Source: JBNKFV01 sp050289485
Lineage (GTDB): Bacteria > Pseudomonadota > Gammaproteobacteria > Pseudomonadales > Cellvibrionaceae
DNA length: 64,000 bases
Direction: 5' to 3'
NCBI GenBank assembly: GCA_050289485.1
Contig: JBNKFV010000023.1
Span: forward strand, 1 to 64,000
The number at the start of each line of letters is the position of its first letter. Positions within the stretch are counted from its first letter, which is position 1. Below the pieces are notes generated by a model. The model worked only from the letters and a program-made list of their open reading frames with translations. It was not told where the DNA came from and made no database searches. Position numbers and translations under genes: made by a program. This document shows positions 34,952-42,112 of this stretch, in pieces.

Positions 34952-36487
34952 CTAGTTCCCCATGTCGGACACGTCAGACAGGGCAACGCGGGCCGCGTCG
35001 AGCAGCTGCTGCCATTCAGCGTCGGTCAGTTTTGCCGATGCCTCCATGCGTGCACACAGTTCGGGCAAGTCAGTGAGTACCTGTTGCTGGATGGCGGCTT
35101 CTGCCTCGGCGATCTGTGCCACAGGCCAATCGTCGAGCAGTCCGGCATTGATGGCTTTCAGTACCGCCATTTGCGCACTGGCCCGCAGCGGCTGGTGCTC
35201 ATGTTGTTTGAGTACCTCCCGCACCCGGCGGCCGTGCTCCAGGATAGCTCTGGTTTCATCATCCAGGCGGGTAGCAAACCGCGCGAAGCTCTCCAATTCT
35301 TCAAACTGGGAATAAGACAGCCGCAGGTCGCCGGATACATGGCGAAAGGCAGGGTATTGGGTTTTGCCGCCCACTCTGGATACCGATTTGCCAACGTCGA
35401 TGGCAGGCAGCTGGCCCTTGTGAAACAGGGTAGGCGAGAAGTAGATCTGACCATCGGTAATGGAGATCAGGTTGGTGGGAATATAGCTGGAAATATCCTG
35501 GGCCTGGGTTTCGATCACCGGAAACGCCGTGAGTGAACCGCCGCCGAGACGCTCGTGCAGGTGGGTGGCCCGTTCCAGCAAGCGGGAATGAATATAGAAA
35601 ATATCGCCGGGATAGGCTTCGCGGCCCGGAGGCCTGCGCAGTAACAGCGACAGTTCGCGGTAGGCGCGGGCGTGGCGGGTGAGATCGTCGTACACAATCA
35701 ATACATCCCTGCCTTTTTGCCCGTTACCCGGCGCCATAAAGTATTCTGCCATGGTGGTGGCCGCGTAGGGGGTTATATAGCGCAGGCCCGGTGGGTCCTC
35801 GTCGGAGGCGACAACCACGATGGTGTATTCCAGCGCCTGATGTTGTTTGAGGGTGTCTACTACTCGGGCAACGGCGGTACCACGCTGGCCAATGGCACAG
35901 TAGATGCAAATGACGTCTTTGTCGCGCTGATTGATAATGGTGTCTATCGCGACCGAGGTTTTGCCGGTCTGGCGGTCGCCAACGATCAGTTCGCGCTGGC
36001 CCCGGCCAATGGGAATCAGGGCGTCGATGGCTTTGAACCCTGTTTCCAGCGGGACGGTAACTGGTGCCCGGTCGGTAATGGCGGGGGCTTCACGCTCTAT
36101 CGGGCGGCGCTCGGTGTAGTGCAGTGGTTCGCCGCCATCGAGCACGCGGCCAGTGGCGTCAATCACTCGGCCCAATAGGCCCTCACCCACGGGGGTATCT
36201 GCCTCGCGGCCCGTCGCCTGTACGGCAACCCCCGCAGCCAGGTTGTCGCTGTCTCCCAACAGGATGACACCGGTTTCTGTCGCGTCGAGATTGACCGCCA
36301 CGCCTAGTAGACCATCGGGAAACTGTACCAGTTCTTCATAAGTCAGGCTGGGCAAACCGGTGATGCGTGCAATGCCGCTACTCACTTGAATAACCCGTCC
36401 GGTTTCCTGCAATTGCAGCGTGGGGGTGGTGCTGGCAACGGCATTATCCAGGGTGGTCAGGGTGTTGTTCAGCAGTTGCTCTAGCAA
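34952..36487 (-). CDS. atpA: N-ATPase subunit alpha
   Basis: About 511 residues. Walker A-like GDRQTGKTSVAIDT, the alpha-specific VYDDLTRHARAYRELSLLLRRPPGREAYPGDIF and IPTNLISITDGQIY are present. No in-frame ATG occurs near the 5' end. The TTG at 36487 lies 9 nt after a gggagg Shine-Dalgarno and 4 nt after the atpF stop. An earlier TTG (36544) or GTG (36508) would overlap atpF. This is the non-catalytic nucleotide-binding subunit of the alternative F1. Order atpF-atpA-atpG without a separate delta gene is the N-ATPase hallmark. Confidence 0.93.
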   Translation of the reverse strand: MLEQLLNNTLTTLDNAVASTTPTLQLQETGRVIQVSSGIARITGLPSLTYEELVQFPDGLLGVAVNLDATETGVILLGDSDNLAAGVAVQATGREADTPVGEGLLGRVIDATGRVLDGGEPLHYTERRPIEREAPAITDRAPVTVPLETGFKAIDALIPIGRGQRELIVGDRQTGKTSVAIDTIINQRDKDVICIYCAIGQRGTAVARVVDTLKQHQALEYTIVVVASDEDPPGLRYITPYAATTMAEYFMAPGNGQKGRDVLIVYDDLTRHARAYRELSLLLRRPPGREAYPGDIFYIHSRLLERATHLHERLGGGSLTAFPVIETQAQDISSYIPTNLISITDGQIYFSPTLFHKGQLPAIDVGKSVSRVGGKTQYPAFRHVSGDLRLSYSQFEELESFARFATRLDDETRAILEHGRRVREVLKQHEHQPLRASAQMAVLKAINAGLLDDWPVAQIAEAEAAIQQQVLTDLPELCARMEASAKLTDAEWQQLLDAARVALSDVSDMGN

Positions 36488-36491
36488 GGTG

Positions 36492-37265
36492 TCAGGCCTC
36501 CCTTCCACTGTGCGGTGTTGAGAGGCTGTCGAAGGTTTTTTCAACCTGATCCGACAAAGTATCCAGGTAATCCTCCAGGCTCCAGCGCAGTACCCTGCCT
36601 GTCCCGTTCAGTTCGATGCCGCATAACAGTGCCGGTGATGAATGAAATTCTACCTCGACGGCAGGCGTCAGATGTTGGCGCAGGGCGCTGGTTAAGCGTT
36701 CGCGTTGAGTACTATGCAGTTCAAACGCGCTGTTTACCTGTAGCGGGCCGTCGTCGGGTATCAGTGCCTGCCGGGTGTCGCTGGGCAGGGCTGCCAACTG
36801 GTCGATAAAACGCTGGATAACCTGTTGTTCCAGATCGGTATCGGCCAGGTCTCTGAGTGCCTTGCGGGCAATGGTTTGTACGGCACCGGCGGTGCGGTGG
36901 CGTAGGTGGTTTAAAAAGCTGCTTTTTTCTTGTTCAACCTGCTGTTGCCAGTGGTTTTGTTGCGTTGTGATCTCGGCACGGGCTGCTTCCAGCAATTGAT
37001 GTTTTTGTTCATCAGCCTGCTTATGGGCGTCTGCCATAATGGCATCGCGCTGGTTATCCAATTGCGTGGTTTTGGCGTTGTAGGCCTGCGCCTGTTGGTC
37101 GGCAAGCTGCTCGCGGTGTTGGGCCTCTTGTAAACGGCTGGCAATGTGCTGTTCGCGTTTTGCCATGGCCTCAAGTATCGGCTTATACAAAAACCGCTTG
37201 AGTAGCCACACCAGAATCAGAAAGTTGATGATCTGGGCAGATACGGTGATCCAGTCGATTGACAT
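36492..37265 (-). CDS. atpF: N-ATPase subunit b with fused delta-like C-terminus
   Basis: 257 residues, much longer than ordinary b (about 156). One membrane helix (residues 7-24, VSAQIINFLILVWLLKRF) is followed by FLYKPILEAMAKRE and a long charged coiled coil to about residue 130. A globular C-terminal part follows (LRQHLTPAVEVEFHSSPALLCG and ELNGTGRVLRWSLEDYLD) that resembles subunit delta. This explains the absence of atpH. It forms the peripheral stalk. Confidence 0.9.
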   Translation of the reverse strand: MSIDWITVSAQIINFLILVWLLKRFLYKPILEAMAKREQHIASRLQEAQHREQLADQQAQAYNAKTTQLDNQRDAIMADAHKQADEQKHQLLEAARAEITTQQNHWQQQVEQEKSSFLNHLRHRTAGAVQTIARKALRDLADTDLEQQVIQRFIDQLAALPSDTRQALIPDDGPLQVNSAFELHSTQRERLTSALRQHLTPAVEVEFHSSPALLCGIELNGTGRVLRWSLEDYLDTLSDQVEKTFDSLSTPHSGREA

Positions 37266-37268
37266 TGA

Positions 37269-37550
37269 TCAGCCTCCTCCGGCTGTTGTGGTTACGTAGT
37301 CCCAGAAGGGGTTGGCAAAGATCAGAATCATGGCCACGACAAAGCAATAGATGGCGGTGGATTCGATCATGGCGAGGCCAACGAACAAGGTGCGGGTGAG
37401 TGTACCGGCTTCATCGGGTTGCTGGGCAATGGCGCTCAGGGCCTGGGCTACGGCTCTACCTTCGCCGAGGGCTGGGCCCAGAGAGCCAAAGGCAATGGTC
37501 AGACCAGCGGTAATGACCGATGCCATACCAATCAGCGAAATGTTGTCCAT
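37269..37550 (-). CDS. atpE: N-ATPase subunit c
   Basis: 93 residues, a two-helix hairpin. The first helix has GSLGPALGEGRAVAQAL, with E30 where Na+-type c subunits have Gln. The polar loop is AQQPDEAG. The second helix has MIESTAIYCF, with ion-binding E63, S64, T65 and Y68. Glu-Ser-Thr-x-x-Tyr is the Na+-site pattern, while the second carboxylate E30 is the N-ATPase trait. The translocated ion (H+ or Na+) therefore cannot be settled from sequence. It lies 3 bp before atpF. Confidence 0.95.
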   Translation of the reverse strand: MDNISLIGMASVITAGLTIAFGSLGPALGEGRAVAQALSAIAQQPDEAGTLTRTLFVGLAMIESTAIYCFVVAMILIFANPFWDYVTTTAGGG

Positions 37551-37565
37551 GTGCAGCTCCTTGGG

Positions 37566-38276
37566 TTATTGGTCAGGCGTTGCCTGTGGTGTGTGTTGTG
37601 GGTCCGTTCTCTGCTGGGCAGAGGTGGCTGAGGCGATATACACCGTGGCCAACACGGCAAAAATATAGGCCTGGATCATACCGGTGAGCATGCCCAGCAA
37701 TTGCATGACGACCGGAAAAAAATAGGGCGTAAGGCCGAGGAGAATGGCGACAATAACGGTGCCACTCATAATGTTGCCGTAAAGGCGCACGGCCAGTGCA
37801 ATAGTGCGCGACAGCTCGCCGATAATATTGAACGGCAACATCAACCAACTGGGTTTGATGTAATGCCTGAGGTAGTTCAACGGGCCTTCGCTGGTGATGC
37901 CGTAGAGAGGAATCGCAATAAATACGCAGATCGCCAGTGCCGTGGTGGTAGAGAGTGAGCCGGTAGGTGGTATATAACCGGGTACGAAGCTGAGCAGGTT
38001 GGCCAAGGCGATAAACAGAAACAGGGTGCCTATGAAGGGCAGGTAGCGCGCTGGCTGTTGGTGACTGATCTGCTGTATTTGGTCGCTGATGCCGGTAACC
38101 ACTACTTCCAGCAAATTCTGCCAGCGTGAAATGGAGATGGTGGTGGAGAGCTGGCGTGTGACCAGCCATGAGATACCGGTAAGCAGTGCCATTATCAGCC
38201 AGGTAAACACAATGGTGGCATTCAGAGAGAATGGCCCCCATTGCCAGAATATCAGGTTGTCTGGTGAGATGGTCAT
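37566..38276 (-). CDS. atpB: N-ATPase subunit a
   Basis: 236 residues with five or six membrane helices. The essential arginine is in GELSRTIALAVRLYGNIMSG, and the C-terminal ion path is GMIQAYIFAVLATVYIASA. It overlaps atpR by 4 nt (ATGA) and is 15 bp from atpE. With the c-ring it forms the ion channel of the alternative Fo. Confidence 0.93.
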   Translation of the reverse strand: MTISPDNLIFWQWGPFSLNATIVFTWLIMALLTGISWLVTRQLSTTISISRWQNLLEVVVTGISDQIQQISHQQPARYLPFIGTLFLFIALANLLSFVPGYIPPTGSLSTTTALAICVFIAIPLYGITSEGPLNYLRHYIKPSWLMLPFNIIGELSRTIALAVRLYGNIMSGTVIVAILLGLTPYFFPVVMQLLGMLTGMIQAYIFAVLATVYIASATSAQQRTDPQHTPQATPDQ

Positions 38277-38572
38277 GCGTCGTCTCCCGTACTGGCCGAC
38301 TCGGCGCTTATAAATCTACTCATGGTAAGCAATCGCGCCAGGGTAAAACCGGCGGTGGCAGCGAGCACTGCCTGCCAGCCACCGACCTTGGCCGCGCTAT
38401 ACAGCACCGTCAGTACCAGCCCGAAGCGCAGCACCAAACTGCCCAGTAATAACGGTGCGGGCGAGCGTGCCGTGGGCAGGCGTTGCAGGGTTACCCATAA
38501 GCCAATAAAAAACACCAAACCTGCTATAACACCGGCTGCACCCGCGCCTAGCCATAACACCAGATCGTTCAT
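38273..38572 (-). CDS. atpR: N-ATPase subunit AtpR
   Basis: 99 residues with three membrane helices (about 4-27, 38-61, 64-82). SLVLRFGLVLTVLY and AGFTLARLL hold the conserved arginines in the membrane that typify AtpR. The family occurs only in N-ATPase operons and is thought to aid assembly or c-ring stability. It overlaps the CPA2 antiporter upstream and atpB downstream by 4 nt each, so translation is coupled on both sides. Confidence 0.9.
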   Translation of the reverse strand: MNDLVLWLGAGAAGVIAGLVFFIGLWVTLQRLPTARSPAPLLLGSLVLRFGLVLTVLYSAAKVGGWQAVLAATAGFTLARLLTMSRFISAESASTGDDA

Positions 38573-39780
38573 GTTCGTGGCTCCGTTTTTTTCACCGTTT
38601 TACGATTGGGCAGGTCGCCCACTTTTACCAGTGTCCAGCGTGTAATGATAGGGCCGATCAGCTCAAAAAAGACGGTAGAGCCCAGAACGACCGGCAAAAT
38701 CACATCTTTGATATTGGGAAAGTGTTGGCTGGCGAGTAAGGCCGTACCGATAGCAACACCAGCCTGGGGCAGCAGTGCCAGCCCCATCCAGTTGCGAATG
38801 TTGGTCGGGGTGCCGGTGATTCGGCCGCCCAGCCAAGCGCCAAACGTTAGCCCCACAATGCGCAGGCCAATATAGGCGGCGACCAATGTTCCCACCACGG
38901 TTAGCGCTTGTACGTGCAGTGCAGAGCCTGCCAAGAGGAAAAACAGAATCAGAAAAGGCCATTCAATACCTTCGATGGCCCTGAATGATCGTTCATGGTG
39001 TTTGGCGAGGTTGGCAACCACGGCCCCTAACACCATGGCAGATAAGATATAGGATACCCCGGCCCATTCCGCAAGGCCGGCACAAAGCAACACCAGCCCC
39101 AGCGCCTCTGCCTGTGAAGGTTCACCCGGATGGATACGGCCAGTCAGGTAGGCCATGGGCAGGCCGAGCAATACGCCGAGTACGATGGCGCCTCCCACGC
39201 CCCACAGGCCAGACAGCATAATGTCGGCCACGCCACTTTGGGCGTGCATGGCTTGGGCTGTCGCCAACAGCAGGCTGAATACCAATAATCCCCAGGCGTC
39301 ATCAATGGCCACAATGCCCAGCAGGCTGTCGGTAAAGCGGCCTTTGGTGCGGTATTCACGCACAACATCCAGCGTTGCTGCCGGATCAGTGGCCGGTGCG
39401 ATACCGGCTAGCAGCAAGGCAATATCGGCAGGTACGCCAAACAGCACCAGGACGGAAAACACCAATAGCGCCGTACCAACCACTTCACCTACCGACATGG
39501 CAAGTACCGGTCGGCCCAGTTCAGCGAGTCGTGCCCGGGTCATATTCTGGCCCAGTAGAAAGCCGATCATGGCGAGGGCGATATCGGTAAGTACGGGAAA
39601 CCACTGGTGGGTAAAGTCTGGTAACCAGTCGAGCACCGACGGGCCAATCACAAAGCCAGCCATGAGTAGCAGGGTTACTCGGGGCAGGGCCGTGAAGCGG
39701 CCCAGCAGATCAGCCATCAGGCCGATGAGAAACAGTCCTCCAAAGGTTACCAGCACTTGGGCGATGGAGGTATCAGTCAT
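38569..39780 (-). CDS. CPA2-type cation/proton antiporter inside the N-ATPase operon
   Basis: 403 residues with 12-13 membrane helices. CPA2 features are LLLMAGFVIGPSVLDWLP, GIAPATDPAATLDV and GIVAIDDAWGLLVF (the Asp-Asp ion site), and LPQAGVAIGTALLAS. No cytosolic RCK/TrkA-N domain follows, so it is a short NapA/GerN-like exchanger of Na+ or K+ for H+. The start overlaps atpQ by 8 nt and the stop overlaps atpR by 4 nt. It is fully embedded in the operon, and functional coupling to ion pumping is likely. Confidence 0.92.
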   Translation of the reverse strand: MTDTSIAQVLVTFGGLFLIGLMADLLGRFTALPRVTLLLMAGFVIGPSVLDWLPDFTHQWFPVLTDIALAMIGFLLGQNMTRARLAELGRPVLAMSVGEVVGTALLVFSVLVLFGVPADIALLLAGIAPATDPAATLDVVREYRTKGRFTDSLLGIVAIDDAWGLLVFSLLLATAQAMHAQSGVADIMLSGLWGVGGAIVLGVLLGLPMAYLTGRIHPGEPSQAEALGLVLLCAGLAEWAGVSYILSAMVLGAVVANLAKHHERSFRAIEGIEWPFLILFFLLAGSALHVQALTVVGTLVAAYIGLRIVGLTFGAWLGGRITGTPTNIRNWMGLALLPQAGVAIGTALLASQHFPNIKDVILPVVLGSTVFFELIGPIITRWTLVKVGDLPNRKTVKKTEPRT

Positions 39781-40075
39781 CCCGGCTCTCTTGTTTTATC
39801 CAGTACCAGGCGTTCAGGCAGCCAAGGGCTACACCGATAATTAATAAGGTTAGCGTCCAGGATGGTTGACCGGGCCAGCGGCGATCCAGCCACAGGCCCA
39901 GGGTAATACCGAGTACGGTGGGAATCGCGACAGACCAGCCCACCAAGCCAAACATGCCCAGCCCGAACCAGGTGGAGTGATGTTGTTGCCGGGCACTTTG
40001 CTTGCGAGCGGCACGCTTGCCGACTTTGTCGCCAAGCGTTGTGCCTTGGTTGCGCTCGGGGGCTGGTTTAGCCAC
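39773..40075 (-). CDS. atpQ: N-ATPase subunit AtpQ (AtpZ/AtpI-like)
   Basis: About 100 residues from the GTG at 40075, which overlaps the atpC stop by 8 nt. A longer frame to 40165 would run far into atpC. Basic N-terminus (GDKVGKRAARKQ), then two membrane helices: FGLGMFGLVGWSVAIPTVLG and WTLTLLIIGVALGCLNAWYW, joined by LWLDRRWPG. This is the AtpI-like accessory subunit expected second or third in N-ATPase operons. Confidence 0.85.
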   Translation of the reverse strand: MAKPAPERNQGTTLGDKVGKRAARKQSARQQHHSTWFGLGMFGLVGWSVAIPTVLGITLGLWLDRRWPGQPSWTLTLLIIGVALGCLNAWYWIKQESRDD

Positions 40076-40496
40076 GGTGTCGGGCCTGTAATTCACGAAA
40101 GCCACGCAGGGCACCGGTTTCCAGTCGTACCAGAGCGCTTCTGGCGCGGCGTTCCTGTTCGTCAAGTGCGATAAACCGTTCTTCTACCAGCATTTGTAAT
40201 TGGCTTATGTCGCTTCCCCGTACGCCGTTGAGGGTGGATACGGCAACATCGCGCCCGCATTTAACCAGTATCCCCTCATCGATAGCCGCATAGTGTTCTA
40301 CACCGCTTTGGGTATAGAAATACAGCACGCCAGGTACCAGTGCAGCGACAAAATCAATATGCCGGGGTAGCAGGCAAAACTCGCCGTTGATGGCTTCTGC
40401 GATAATTTTGTTGACCGGTTCATCCACCAGTACTTCGGTTGGCAACAACACCTGCAGGTGCATGGGGGTGTCGATATTGTCTGCCTGCTGGTGCAT
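40068..40496 (-). CDS. atpC: N-ATPase subunit epsilon
   Basis: About 142 residues from the ATG at 40496, which has a clear ggag Shine-Dalgarno. An ATG 24 nt earlier lacks one. The N-terminal beta-sandwich shows MHLQVLLPTEVLVDEPVNKI, GEFCLLPRHIDFVAALVPGV and the C-terminal helices LVEERFIALDEQERRARSAL. It connects gamma to the c-ring and may inhibit ATP hydrolysis. Confidence 0.92.
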   Translation of the reverse strand: MHQQADNIDTPMHLQVLLPTEVLVDEPVNKIIAEAINGEFCLLPRHIDFVAALVPGVLYFYTQSGVEHYAAIDEGILVKCGRDVAVSTLNGVRGSDISQLQMLVEERFIALDEQERRARSALVRLETGALRGFRELQARHRG

Positions 40497-40524
40497 GGTG
40501 CTGCTCTCCTTTCGTTCCATCGCG

Positions 40525-41964
40525 TTAGGCTGCCGGATTGATGTCATCAATGGCGCCAATCATATACAGGGCTTTTTCGTTCACCTCGGCAAATTCTCCG
40601 TTGAGAATACGCTCACAGCCGTCAATGGTCTGCTCCAGAGAAACCCGCTTGCCGGGTTTGCCGGTAAATTGCTCGGTGGTAACAAAGGGCTGCGTTAAAA
40701 AACGTTCCAGCCGCCGTGCCTTGTTGACGGTTTCGCGATCTTCCCGCGACAGCTCCTCCATACCCAGTATAGAAATAATATCTTTGAGTTCCTCATATTC
40801 GGCCAGCGTACTCCGCACAGCCTGAGCTACCCGGTAGTGGCGCTCACCGACGATGGTGGGGGTTAGCATTTTGGAATCGGTTTTCAGTGGATCGATGGCA
40901 GGATAAAACCCTTGGCTGGCACGTTTGCGCGACAACACAATCGAGGCCGACAAGTGGGCAAAAATATGGGTGGCTGAAGGATCGGTCAGATCGTCGGCGG
41001 GCACGTAAACTGCCTGCACGGAGGTAATGTTGCCAGAGTGGGAGCTGCAGATACGTTCCTCCAATTCTGCCAGCTCTGTCGCCAGCGTAGGCTGGTAACC
41101 CACCCGCGAGGGCACTTGCCCCAGCAGGCCCGACACTTCAGTGCCCGATTGCACAAAGCGAAAAACATTATCCACCAACAGCAGCACATCACGTTTAACC
41201 ACATCGCGAAAGTATTCGGCAATGGTTAACGCAGCATGGCCAACCCGAAAACGGGCGCCAGGGGGCTCATTCATTTGCCCGTAGATCAGTACGGCTTTTT
41301 CCAGTACGCCAGACTCCTGCATGGCGGCATACATCTCTTGTGCCTCACGCATACGCTCGCCGATACCACAGAACAGGCTGACACCAGCGTACTGCTCAGC
41401 CATGTTGTTAATTAACTCGTTAATGACTACGGTTTTGCCCACCCCGGCGCCGCCAAACATGCCAGATTTACCGCCAAGTTCCAGAGGTGCCAGCAGGTCA
41501 ATGGCTTTAATGCCAGTATTGAAGACCTGGGTACTGGTGGTGCGCTGTGACAGCGGCAGCATGGGGCGATGGATCGGCCAATGATCTTTTGCAATGATAG
41601 GGCCCGCGCCATCAACCGGGTCACCAAAAACATTTAACATGCGCCCCAGCAGGCCTTCTCCCACCGGTATTTGCAGTGCTGCTCCGGTCGCTCGCGCCAG
41701 CATGCCTCGGCCCAGGCGCCGGGTCGAATTCAGTGCAATGCAGCGAACAGTGTGTGGGGTTAAGTGAGCCTGAGCTTCTAACACCACGTGTTCGTCGTCA
41801 CCGGCAACCACTTGCTGATAGCGCAGAGGTAATGGCGGGGAAAACGCCACATCGACGATACTGCCACGTATGGCAATGACTTCCCCTCTGGATGCAGGCG
41901 TTAACATAGGGGGGGGATTCTCAACAACCGTGGTGATCGCATCGGTATTTCCAATGTTGCCCAT
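40525..41964 (-). CDS. atpD: N-ATPase subunit beta
   Basis: 479 residues. The catalytic P-loop is GGAGVGKT, with ALVYGQMNEPPGARFRV-type segment (LIYGQMNEPPGARFRVG), LLVDNVFRFVQSGTEVS, and the end FTGKPGKRVSLEQTIDG. It heads the operon, as in all N-ATPases. A perfect FNR box lies just upstream, and the predicted transcript start is only a few bases before this ATG. Either the mRNA is nearly leaderless or translation starts at the ATG at 41907 (MLTPASRGEV). Neither has a good Shine-Dalgarno. Confidence 0.93.
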   Translation of the reverse strand: MGNIGNTDAITTVVENPPPMLTPASRGEVIAIRGSIVDVAFSPPLPLRYQQVVAGDDEHVVLEAQAHLTPHTVRCIALNSTRRLGRGMLARATGAALQIPVGEGLLGRMLNVFGDPVDGAGPIIAKDHWPIHRPMLPLSQRTTSTQVFNTGIKAIDLLAPLELGGKSGMFGGAGVGKTVVINELINNMAEQYAGVSLFCGIGERMREAQEMYAAMQESGVLEKAVLIYGQMNEPPGARFRVGHAALTIAEYFRDVVKRDVLLLVDNVFRFVQSGTEVSGLLGQVPSRVGYQPTLATELAELEERICSSHSGNITSVQAVYVPADDLTDPSATHIFAHLSASIVLSRKRASQGFYPAIDPLKTDSKMLTPTIVGERHYRVAQAVRSTLAEYEELKDIISILGMEELSREDRETVNKARRLERFLTQPFVTTEQFTGKPGKRVSLEQTIDGCERILNGEFAEVNEKALYMIGAIDDINPAA

Positions 41965-41999
41965 GTGTTCAGTCTATAACCAACATTCTCAGGCGGTAA

Positions 42000-42013
42000 T
42001 TGATAGAAATCAA
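42000..42013 (-). promoter_or_regulatory. Perfect FNR/ANR box of the N-ATPase operon
   Basis: ttgatagaaatcaa is an exact TTGAT-N4-ATCAA match. On the minus strand a -10 hexamer TATAGA (41973-41978) begins 28.5 bp from the box centre, the geometry of a class II FNR-activated promoter. atpD starts at 41964. The rest of the 148-bp gap shows nothing else clear. Confidence 0.8.
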
Positions 42014-42112
42014 TAGTACCCATTTGTTGTTGGGGCAGTGCGTTCGCTGAACTGACGCTAGCGCGGCAGATGCTGTGCCGATGGATTACCGGTATAGCGA
42101 CAATGCCATCCG

